Source of the DNA: Hydractinia symbiolongicarpus
Taxonomy: Eukaryota; Cnidaria; Hydrozoa; Anthoathecata; Hydractiniidae
Assembly (NCBI RefSeq): GCF_029227915.1
Contig: NC_079877.1
Coordinates: 2,914,001 to 2,978,000 of the forward strand
Direction: 5' to 3'
Length of the DNA: 64,000 bases
A model generated the notes under the pieces. The model was not told where the DNA came from. It saw nothing but the letters and a program-made list of their open reading frames with translations, and did not search any database. Shown here one piece after another: positions 51,252 to 61,213 of the stretch (position 1 is the stretch's first letter; every line of letters begins with the position of its first letter). Position numbers and translations under genes: made by a program.

Positions 51252-52742
51252 ACTGTGGGACTAATCCTGGCCGTTAACACGCGCTGAATAAATAGGAACA
51301 GTTTCCAAAACTACATTTCATTGACTTTCTAGCGGTATAATTCCGTTTGAGTTACAACGGCTGCGTCACATATTCGTAGCAACATGTATTTAGTGATAGT
51401 ATACGGATGTTACTAGGTTGCATAGCGTTTAACAGTGAAACGTTTGACTGTGGGACTTAATAGAACTGATTTTGGACTTTGACCTTATAAATGTGATAAA
51501 TGAGCCAGTTTGACTCAAAAAGTAACATTCTTCTTAACTTGACATCATTGTTGGAACTCAGCGATTGCACTGGGCGCTGTGGTAGCGTTTTATTTAAAAA
51601 TTAAGATAAATTAGTCATTTTTTACTGTGGGACCAATCCCAGCCGTTAGTTCGCGCTGAAGAAATAGAGACAGTTTCAAAAACTACATTTCATCGACTTC
51701 TTGGCGGTATCAATCCGTTTGAGTTACAACGGTTGCGTCAAATATTCGTACCAATATGTATTTAGTGATATTTTTCCGATATTACTAAGTTATATCGCTT
51801 TTAACAGTGAAACGATTGACTCTGGGACTTAACAGAAGTAACTTCGGACTGTGACCTTATAAATGTGATAAGTGAGCCATCTGGACCCCAAGAAATATCA
51901 TTCTTCTTAATTTGACATGATTGCTGTAACTCAGCGATTGTATTGGGCGCTGTGGTAGCGCTTTATTAAAAAATTTAGTTAAATACGTCATTTTTTACTG
52001 TGGGACTAATCCTGGCCGTTAACACGCGCTAAATAAATAGGAACAGTTTCCAAAACTACATTTCATTGACTTTCTAGCGGTGTAATTCCGTTTGAGTTAC
52101 AATGGTTGCGTCACATATTCCTACCAACATGTATTTAGCGATTATTTTCTGCTATTACTAGGTTGCATCGCTTTTAACAGTGAAACGATTGAATGTGGGA
52201 CTTAATTGAGCTGATTTTGGACTGTGACCTTATAAATTTTATATGTGAGATAATTGGACTCCTAGAAATAACATTCTTCTTAATTTGACATGATTGCCGG
52301 AACTCAGCGATTGCACTGGGCGCTGTGGTAGCGTTTTATATAAAAATTAAGATAAATTAGTTTTTTTTTACTGTGGGACCAATCCCAGCCGTTAGTTCGC
52401 GCTGAAGAAATAGAGACAGTTTCAAAAACTACATTTCATTGACTTTCTAACGGTGTCAATCCGTTTGAGTGACAACGGTTCAGTCACACACTCGTACCAA
52501 AATTAATTTAGCGATATTTTTCTGACATTACTATGTTGCATTGTTTTTAACAGTGAAACGATTAACTGTAGGACTTAATATAACTGATTTTGGCCTTTGA
52601 CTTTAAGAATGTGATAAATGAAACAATTGGACTCCAAGAAATAACATTCTTCTTAATTTGACATGATTGCTGTAACTCAGCGATTGTACTGGGCGCTGTG
52701 GTAGCGCTTTATTTAAAAATTTAGTTAAATAAGTCATTTTTT
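51252..52742 (+). repeat. Block III HOR: c/a-b-c-d' unit, 1491 bp (copy 2)
   Basis: Starts are 51252 (the same c/a hybrid as at 49761), 51624 (b), 51997 (c) and 52370 (d'). The private variants GCATAGCGTTTAACAG and GAGCCATCTGGACCCC are shared with the previous unit, so the hybrid monomer was formed once and then duplicated with the unit. Confidence 0.9.
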
Positions 52743-53488
52743 ACTGTGGGACTAATCCTGGCCGTTAACACGCGCTGAATAAATAGGAACAGTTTCCAAA
52801 ACTACATTTCATTGACTTTCTAGCGGTATAATTCCGTTTGAGTTACAACGGTTGCGTCACATATTCCTACCAACATGTATTTAGCGATTATTTTCTGATA
52901 TTACTAGGTTGCATCGCTTTTAATAGTGAAACGATTGAATGTGGGACTTAATTGAGCTGATTTTGGACTGTGACCTTATAAATTTTATATGTGAGATAAT
53001 TGGACTCCTAGAAATAACATTCTTCTTTATTTGACATGATTGCCGGAACTCAGCGATTGCACTGGGCGCTGTGGTAGCGTTTTATTTAAAAATTAAGATA
53101 AATTAGTTATTTTTTACTGTGGGACCAATCCCAGCCGTTAGTTCGCGCTAAATAAATAGAGACAGTTTCAAAAACTACATTTCATTGACTTTCTAACGGT
53201 GTCAATCCGTTTGAGTGACAACGGTTCAGTCACACACTCGTACCAACATTTATTTAGCGATATTTTTCTGACATTACTATGTTGCATTGTTTTTAACAGT
53301 GAAACGATTAACTGTGGGACTTAATATAACTGATTTTGGCCTTTGACTTTAAGAATGTGATAAATGAGACAATTGGACTCCAAGAAATAACATTCTTCTT
53401 AATTTGACATGATTGCTGGAATTCAGCGATTGCATTGGGCTCTGTGGTAGCGCTTTATTTAAAAATTTAGATAAATAAGTCATTTTGT
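52743..53488 (+). repeat. Last block III monomers, c-d
   Basis: Starts are 52743 (c) and 53116 (d). The d copy has the usual GGAATTCAGCGATTGCATT tail but then runs into the CATTTTGTACTGTGGCTG junction of a type B monomer. The homogenised HOR therefore ends abruptly near 53450-53489. Confidence 0.9.
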
Positions 53489-53670
53489 ACTGTGGCTGTG
53501 GGATTTAATTGAACTGATTCTAAACTGTGACCTTATGAATGTATTAAATGAGGCAATTGGACTCCAAGAAATAAAATTCTTAATTTGACATGATTGCTGT
53601 AACTCAGCGATTATACTGGGCGCTGTGGTAGCGCTTTTTTTAAAAAATATAAATAAATAAGCCATTTTTT
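53489..53670 (+). repeat. Type B short monomer (182 bp) at the block III/IV boundary
   Basis: It has the ACTGTGGCTGTGGGATTTAA junction. Unlike the other type B copies, it is not preceded by the CATCCATTACA-type monomer but by a block III type d monomer, so an exchange has joined the two families here. A further deletion in its second half (AAGAAATAAAATTCTTAATT) is shared with the copies at 24826, 58658, 61032 and 63076. Confidence 0.92.
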
Positions 53671-54416
53671 ATTGTGGGACCAATCCTAGCCGTTATCGCG
53701 CGCTTAATAAATAGGAACAGTTTTAAAAACTACATTTCATTGACTTTCCAACAGTATCAATCCGTGTGAGTTACAACGGTTCCGTCACATACTCGTACCA
53801 ACACTTATTTAGCGATATTATTCTGATATTTCTGGGTTGCATTGCTTTTAACAGTGAAACGATTGACTGTGGGACTTAATTGAACTGATTTTGGACTTTG
53901 ACCTTTTAAATGTGATAAATGAGACAATTGGACTCCAAGGAAAAACATTTTTCTTAATTTGACATGATTTCTGGAATTCAACGATTACAATGGGCGCTGT
54001 GGTAGCGCTTGATTAAAAAATTAGGTTAAGTGAGTTATTTTTACTGTGAAACCAAACCTAGCCGTTAGCTTGCGGTGAAAAAATAGAGAAAATTTCAGAA
54101 ACTACATTTCATTAACTTTCAACCGGTATAAATCCGTCTGAGTTAAAACGGTTGCGTCACATATTCGTATCAACATGTATTTAGCGATAGTATTCTGATA
54201 TTGCTAGGTTGCATTGCTTTTAACAGTGAAACGTTTGACTGTGGGACTTAATTGAACTGATTTTGGACTTTGACTTTAAGAATGTGATATATGAAACAAT
54301 TGAACTCCAAGAAATAACATTCTTCTTAATTTGACATGATTGCTTAAACTCAGCAGTTACACTGGGCGCTGTGGCAGCGCTTTATTTAAAAATTTAGATA
54401 AAAAAGTACTTTTTGT
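53671..54416 (+). repeat. Block IV divergent monomers
   Basis: Starts are 53671 (CGCGCGCTTAATAAATAGG type, as follows other type B copies) and 54043 (GTTAGCTTGCGGTGAAAAA type, related to 27604, 28350 and 33735). Confidence 0.88.
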
Positions 54417-55164
54417 ACTGTGTGACCACTCCTAGCCGTTATCGCGCGCTGAAGAAATAGAGACAATTTCAGAAACTATATTTCATTAACTTTCAATCGG
54501 TATAAATCCGTTTGAGTTACAACGGTTGCGTCACATATTCGTATTAACATGTATTAACCGATAGTATTCGGATATTGCTAGGTTGCATTGCTTTTAACAG
54601 TGGAACGTTTCACTGTGGGACTTTATTGAACTGATTTTGGACTTTGACTTTAAGAATGTGATAAATGAGACAATTGAACTCCAAGAAATAAAATTCTTCT
54701 TAATTTGACATGATTGCTTAAACTCAGCAGTTACACTGGGCGCTGTGGCAGCGCTTTATTTAAAAATTTAAATAAAAAAGTACTTTTTGTACTGTGTGAC
54801 CACTCCTAGCCGATATCGCACGCTGAAGAAATAGAGACAGTTTCAAAAACTCCATTTCTATGACTTTCTAACCGTGTCAGTCCGTTTAAGTTATAACGGT
54901 TCCGTCACATATTCGTACCAACATGTATTTAGCGACATTTTTCTGATATTACTAGGTTGCATCGCTTTTAACAGTGAAACAATTGACTGTGGGATTTAAT
55001 TGAACTGATTTTGGACTTTGACTTTAAGAATGTGATATATGAAACAATTGAACTCCAAGAAATAACATTCTTCTTAATTTGACATGATTGCTTAAACTCA
55101 GCAGTTACACTGGGCGCTCTGGCAGCGCTTTATTTAAAAATTTAGATAAAAAAGTACTTTTTGT
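54417..55164 (+). repeat. Dimer repeat copy 1 (748 bp)
   Basis: Starts are 54417 and 54791. The first has CTATATTTCATTAACTTTC, AATCGGTATAAATCC and ATTAACCGATAG. The second has CCGATATCGCACGC and CCATTTCTATGAC. Both recur 748 bp later. Confidence 0.9.
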
Positions 55165-55911
55165 ACTGTGTGACCACTCCTAGCCGTTATCGCGCGCTGA
55201 AGAAATAGAGACAATTTCAGAAACTATATTTCATTAACTTTCAATCGGTATAAATCCGTTTGAGTTACAACGGTTGCGTCACATATTCGTATTAACATGT
55301 ATTAACCGATAGTATTCGGATATTGCTAGGTTGCATTGCTTTTAACAGTGGAACGTTTCACTGTGGGAATTTATTGAACTGATTTTGGACTTTGACTTTA
55401 AGAATGTGATAAATGAGACAATTGAACTCCAAGAAATAAAATTCTTCTTAATTTGACATGATTGCTTAAACTCAGCAGTTACACTGGGCGCTGTGGCAGC
55501 GCTTTATTTAAAAATTTAGATAAAAAAGTACTTTTTGTACTGTGTGACCACTCCTAGCCGATATCGCACGCTGAAGAAATAGAGACAGTTTCAAAAACTC
55601 CATTTCTATGACTTTCTAACCGTGTCAGTCCGTTTAAGTTACAACGGTTCCGTCACATATTCGTACCAACATGTATTTAGCGACATTTTTCTGATATTAC
55701 TAGGTTGCATCGCTTTTAACAGTGAAACGATTGACTGTGGGATTTAATTGAACTGATTTTGGACTTTGACCTTATAAATGTGATAAATGAGCCAATTGGT
55801 CTCCAATGAATAACATTCTTCTTAATTTGACATGATTGCTTGAATTCAGCGATTACATTAGGCTCTGTGGTAGCGCTTTATTTAAAAATTTAGATAAATA
55901 AGTCTTTTTTT
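55165..55911 (+). repeat. Dimer repeat copy 2 (747 bp)
   Basis: Starts are 55165 and 55539, matching 54417 and 54791 with very few differences (for example GGGAATTTATTG against GGGACTTTATTG). The match ends inside the second monomer: copy 1 continues with GACTTTAAGAATGTGATATA, copy 2 with GACCTTATAAATGTG. The duplicated stretch therefore runs out of phase with monomer boundaries, roughly 54290-55030 and 55037-55770. Confidence 0.88.
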
Positions 55912-56658
55912 ACTGTGGGTTCAATCCTGGCCGTTAGCACACGCTGAAGAAATAGAGACATTCTCAAAAACTAAATTTCATTGACTTCTTGGCGGTATCA
56001 ATCCGTTTGAGTTACAACAGTTGCGTCACATATTCGTACCAACATGTACTTAGTAATTTTTTCTCCGATATTACTAAGTTGTGTCGCTTCTAACAGTGCA
56101 GCGATTGACTGTGGGACTTAATTGAACTGATTCTGGACTGTGACCTTATAAATGTGATAAATGAGCCAATTGGACTCCATGGAATAACGTTCTTCTTAAT
56201 TCGGCATGATTGCTGGAATTCAGCGAGTACAGTAGGCTCTGTGGTTGCTCTTTACTTAAAAATTTAGATAAATAAGTCAATTTTTACTGTGGGATCAATC
56301 CTGGCCGTTAGCACACGCTGAAGAAACAGAGACATTCTCAAATAATACATTTCATTGACTTCTTGGCGGTATCAATCCGTTTGAGTTAAAACGGTTGCGT
56401 CACATATTCGTACCATATGTGTTTAGTGACATTTTTCCGATATTACTAAGATATATCGCTTTTAACAGTGAAACAATTGACTCTGGGACTTAATTGTAGG
56501 TAACTTTAAACTGTGACCTTATAAATGTGATAAGTGAGCCAACTGAACCCCAAGATATATCATTCTTCTTAATTTGACATGATTGTCGGAACTCATCCAT
56601 TACACCGGGTGCTGTGGTAACGTTTCATTTAAAAATTTAGATAAATAAGTCATTTTGT
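55912..56658 (+). repeat. Block IV divergent monomers
   Basis: Starts are 55912 and 56286. The first resembles the 29470-30965 type (GTGGGTTCAATCCTGGC, TAGTAATTTTTTCTCCGA). The second ends in the CATCCATTACACCGGGTGC form that precedes type B copies. Confidence 0.88.
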
Positions 56659-56841
56659 ACTGTGACTGTGGGATTTAATTGAACTGATTCTGGACTGTGA
56701 CCTTATGAATGTGATAAATGAGACAATTGGACTCCAAGGAAAAACCTTCTTCTTAATTTGACATGATTTCTGGACTTCAACAATTACAATGGGCGCTGTG
56801 GTAGCGCTTTATTTAAAAATTAGGATAAATGAGTTACTTTT
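56659..56841 (+). repeat. Type B short monomer (183 bp)
   Basis: The junction is ACTGTGACTGTGGGATTTAA. This is the cleanest form of the deletion: the hexamer ACTGTG is joined to the internal ACTGTGGG with nothing else changed. It is the paralogue of the copy at 33552. Confidence 0.92.
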
Positions 56842-58334
56842 ACTGTGGGACCAATCCTAGCCATTAGCTTGCGCTGAAGAAATAGAGACAATTTTAAAAA
56901 CTACATATCATTGACTTTCTACCGGTATAAATCCGTTTGAGTTACAACGGTGGCGTCACATATTCGTACCAACATGTATTTAGCGATAGTATTCGGATAT
57001 TGCTAGGTTGCATTGCTTTTAACAGTGAAACTTTTGACTGTGGGGCTTAATGGAACTGATTTTGGACTTTGACTTTAGGAATGTGACAAATGAGACAATT
57101 GAACTCCAAGAAATAACATTCTTCTTAATTTGACATGATTGCTTAAACTCAGCAGTTACACTGGGCGCTGTGGCAGCGCTTTATTTAAAAAGTTAGATAA
57201 AAAAGTACTTTTTGTACTGTGTGACCACTCCTAGCCGTTATCGCGCGCTGAAGAAATAGAGACAGTTTCAGAAAGTCCATTTCATTGACTTTCTAACGGT
57301 ATTAGTTCGTTTCAATTACAACGGTTCCGTCACATATTCGTACCATCATGTACTCAACGATATTCTTCAAATATTACCAGGTTGCATCGCTTTTAACGGT
57401 AAAACGATTGACTGTAGGAATTAATTGAACTGATACTGGACTGTGACATTATAATTATGATAAATGAGCCAATTGGATTCCAAGGAATAACATTCTTCTT
57501 AATTTCACATGATTATTGGAACTCAGCGATTACATTAGGCTTTGTGGTAGCCCTTCATTTAAAAATTTAGAAAAATAAGTCATTTTTTACTATGGGACCA
57601 ATCCTAGCCGTCATCGCGCGCTGAAGAAATAGAGCCTTTGTCAAAAAATACATTTCATTGACTTTCTAACAGTGCCAGTCCGTTTAAGTTACAACTGTTG
57701 CGTCACATATTCGTACCAACATGTATTTAGCGATATTATTCGGTAATTACTAGGTTGGATCGCTTTTAACAGTGAAACGATTGACTGTGGAACGTAGTTG
57801 AACTGATTCTGGACTGTGACCTTATAAATGTGATAAATGAGCCAATTGGACTCCAAGGAATAACATTCTTCTTAATTTGACATGATTGCTAGAATTCAGC
57901 GATTACATTAGGCTCTGTGGCAGCGCTTTATTTAAAAAGTTAGATAAATAAGGCTTTTTTTACAGTGGGACCAATCCTGGCGGTTAGCACGCGCTGAATA
58001 AATAGGAACAGTTTCAAAGACTACATTTCATTTAGTTTCTAACGGTGTCAATCCGTTTCAGTTACAACGGTTGTGTCACATATTCGTACCAACATGTAAT
58101 TAGCGATTTTTTTCTGATATTACTAAGTTGTATCGCTTTTAACAATGAAACGATTGACTCTGGGACTTAATTGAACTGATTCTGGAGTGTGAACTTTAAA
58201 TGTGATAAATGAGCCAATTGGAATCCAAGGAATAACATTCTTCTTAATTTGACATGATTGCTGGAATTCAGCGATTACAATAGGCTCTGTGGTAGTGCTT
58301 TATTTAGAAATTAAGATAAATAAGTCATATGTTT
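56842..58334 (+). repeat. Block IV divergent monomers
   Basis: Starts are 56842, 57216, 57589 and 57962. The first two are paralogous to 33735-34481. The last ends TAAGTCATATGTTTAC and leads into the TACA-bearing monomer. Its second half (CAATGAAACGATTGACTCTG, GGAGTGTGAACTTTAAATG) is repeated at 59400-59580. Confidence 0.88.
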
Positions 58335-58350
58335 ACATACATACATACAT
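58334..58350. repeat. (TACA)4 microsatellite
   Basis: Four TACA units plus T. The final TACATTTC is the monomer's own TACATTTCATTG, so the microsatellite appears to have grown from the native TACA at a deletion junction. Confidence 0.93.
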
Positions 58351-58657
58351 TTCATTGACTCCTTGGCGGTATCAATCCGTTTCAGTTACAACGGTTGCGT
58401 CACATATTCGTACAACATGTGTTTAGTGATATTTTTCCGATATTACTAAGTTATGTCGCTTTTAACAGTGAAACGATTGACTCTGGGACTTAATTGAAGT
58501 AACTTTGGACTGTGACCTTATAAATGTGATAAGTGAGCCAACTGGACCCCAAGAAATATCATTCTTCTTATCTTGACATGATTGCCGGAACTCATCCATT
58601 ACACCGGGTGCTGTGGTAGCGTTTCATTTAAAAATTTAGACAAATAAGTCATTTTGT
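58335..58657 (+). repeat. Truncated monomer (323 bp) opening with a TACA microsatellite
   Basis: Where a monomer would begin ACTGTGGGACC, this one goes through (TACA)4 directly into the internal ACATTTCATTGACT. The first ~60 bp, including the CCGTT and CGCGCGC region, are gone. The rest is a normal monomer with the CATCCATTACACCGGGTGC end. Confidence 0.9.
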
Positions 58658-58839
58658 ACTGTGGCTGTGGGATTTAATTGAACTGATTCTGCACTGTGAC
58701 CTTATGAATGTGATAAATGAGACAATTGGACTCCAAGGAATAAAATTCTTAATTTGACATGATTGCTGTAACTCAGCGATTATACTGGGCGCTGTGGTAG
58801 CGCTTTTTTTAAAAAATATAAATAAATAAGCCATTTTTT
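58658..58839 (+). repeat. Type B short monomer (182 bp)
   Basis: Junction ACTGTGGCTGTGGGATTTAA, followed by GATTCTGCACTGTGACC, a variant shared with the copy at 61032. Confidence 0.92.
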
Positions 58840-59584
58840 ACTGTGGGACCAATCCTAGCCGTTATCGCGCGCTTAATAAATAGGAACAGTTTCAAAAACT
58901 ACATTTCATTGACTTTCCAACAGCATCAATCCGTGTGAGTTACAACGGTTGCGTCACATATTTGAACCAACATGTTGTTAGTGACTTTTTTCCGATATTA
59001 CTAAGTTGTATCGCTTTTAACAGTGAAACGATTGACTGTGGAACTTAACTGAACTAACTCTCGACTGTGACCTTATAATTATGATAAATGAGCCAATTGG
59101 ACTCCAAGGAATAACATTCTTCTTAATTTCACATGATTATTGGAATTCAGCGATTACATTAGGCTCTGTGGTAGCGCTTCATTCAAATATTTAAATAAAT
59201 AAGTCATTTTTTACTGTGGGACCAATCCTAGCCGTTAGCGCGCGTTAAAGAAGAAGAGACAGTTTCAAATACTATATTTCACTGACTTTCTAACGGTATG
59301 AGTCCCTTTGAGTTACAACGGTTGCGTCACATATTCGTACCAACATGTAATTAGCGATTTTTTTCTGATATTACTAAGTTGTATCGCTTTTAACAATGAA
59401 ACGATTGACTCTGGGACTTAATTGAACTGATTCTGGAGTGTGAAGTTTAAATGTGATAAATGAGCCAATTGGAGTACAAGGAATAACATTCTTCTTAATT
59501 TTACATGATTGCTAGAATTTAGCGATTACAATAGGTTCTGTGGTAGCACTTTATTTAGAGATTAAGATAAATAAGTCATATGTT

Positions 59585-59605
59585 TACATACATACATACA
59601 TACAT
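59585..59605. repeat. (TACA)5 microsatellite
   Basis: Five TACA units plus T, one unit longer than the copy at 58334. These two are the only simple repeats of this kind I saw in the window. Confidence 0.93.
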
Positions 59606-59913
59606 TTCTTTGACTTCTTGGCGGTATCAATCCGTTTCAGTTACAACGGCTGCGTCACATATTCGTACCAACATGTAATTAGCGATAGTATTCGGATATT
59701 ACTAGGTTGCATCGCTTTTAACAGTGAAACCTTTGCCTGTTGGACTTAATTGAACTGATTTTGGACTTTAACCTTATAAATGTGATAAATGAGCCAGTTT
59801 GACTAGAAGACATAACATTCTTCTTAATTTGACATGATTGCTGGAACTCAGCGATTACACTGGGCGCTGTGGGAGCGCTTTATTTAAAAATTTAGATAAA
59901 TAAGTCTTTTTTT
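59586..59913 (+). repeat. Truncated monomer (328 bp) opening with a TACA microsatellite
   Basis: The same junction as the monomer at 58335, preceded by the same TAAGTCATATGTTTAC sequence, but with five TACA units. Further along it differs in type (GTATTCGGATATTAC, GCCAGTTTGACTAG). The junction was therefore formed once and then combined with another monomer. A 69-codon frame crosses the microsatellite; I do not regard it as a gene. Confidence 0.9.
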
Positions 59914-61031
59914 ACTGTGGGACCAATCCTGGCCGTTGGCACGCGCTTAAGAAATAGAGACATTCTTAAAAACTATATTTCATTGACTTCTTGGCGGTAT
60001 CAATCCGTTTGAGTTACAACGGTTGCGTCACATATTCGTACCAACATATATTTAGTGATAATATTCCGATATCACTTGGTTGCATCGCTTTTAACAGTGA
60101 AACGATTAACTGTGGGACATAATTGAACTGATTCTGGACTGCGACCTTATAAATGTGATAAGTGAGCCAACTGGACTCTATGAAATATCATTCTTCTTAA
60201 TTTGACATGATTGCTTGAATTCAGCGATTACATGAGGCTCTGTGGTAGCGCTTTATTTAAGAATTTAAATAAATAAGTCTTTCTTTACTGTGAGACCAAT
60301 CCTGGCCGTTAGCACACGCTGAAGAAATAGAGACATTCTCAAAAACTACATTTTATTGACTTCTTGGCGGTATCAATCCGTTTGAGTTACAACGGTTGCG
60401 TCACATATTCGTACCGACATGTATTTAGCGATAGTACTCGGATATTTCTTGGTTGCATCGCTTTTAACAGTGAAACGTTTGACTGTGGGATTTAATTGAA
60501 CTGATTTTGGACTTTGACCTTATAAATGTGATAAATGAGCCAGCTGGTCTCCAAGGAAAAACATTCTTCTTAATTTGACATGATTACTTGAATTCAGCGA
60601 TTACATTAGGCTGTGTGGTAGCGCTTTATTTTAAAATTTAGATAAATAAGTCTTTTTTTACTGTGGGTTCAATCCTGGCCGTTAGCACTCGCTGAAGAAA
60701 TAGAGACATTCTCAAAAACTACATTTTATTGACTTCTTGGCGGTATCAATCCGTTTGAGTTACAACGGTTGCGTCACATATTCGTACCACATGTGTTTAG
60801 TGATATTTTTCCGATATTACTAAGTTATATCGCTTTTAACAGTGAAACGATTGACTCTGGGACTTAATTGAAGTAACTTTGGACTGTGACCTTATAAATG
60901 TGATAAGTGAGCCAACTGGACCCCAAGAAATATCATTCTTCTTATCTTGACATGATTGCCGGAACTCATCCATTACACCGGGTGCTGTGGTAGCGTTTCA
61001 TTTAAAAATTTAGACAAATAAGTCATTTTGT

Positions 61032-61213
61032 ACTGTGGCTGTGGGATTTAATTGAACTGATTCTGCACTGTGACCTTATGAATGTGATAAATGAGACAAT
61101 TGGACTCCAAGGAATAAAATTCTTAATTTGACATGATTGCTGTAACTCAGCGATTATACTGGGCCCTGTGGTAGCGCTTTTTTTTAAAAATATAAATAAA
61201 TAAGCCATTTTTT
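61032..61213 (+). repeat. Type B short monomer (182 bp)
   Basis: Junction ACTGTGGCTGTGGGATTTAA with GATTCTGCACTG. It is nearly identical to the copy at 58658, with GGGCCCTGTGG in place of GGGCGCTGTGG, which breaks the usual stem. Confidence 0.92.

Larger units (their letters stand above)
58658..61031 (+). repeat. Block IV HOR unit 1 (2374 bp, 7 monomers)
   Basis: Starts are 58658 (type B), 58840, 59213, 59586 (TACA-bearing), 59914, 60287 and 60660. It ends in the CATCCATTACACCGGGTGC monomer that precedes the next type B copy. The B copy, the CGCGCGCTTAATAAATAGG monomer and the AAAGAAGAAGAGAC monomer occur in the same order in the next unit. Confidence 0.87.

Noticed and set aside
53480-53665. 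Reverse-strand 61-63 codon frames over type B monomers (also near 58649, 61023, 23890 and 8454).
   Set aside because: They recur only with the repeat, begin and end at monomer features, and match no protein family I recognise.
59540-59749. A 69-codon frame crossing the TACA microsatellite, with a Tyr-Ile-His-Thr run.
   Set aside because: The run is just translated TACA repeats, and the rest is ordinary monomer sequence. It is not conserved as a frame in the sister copy at 58335.
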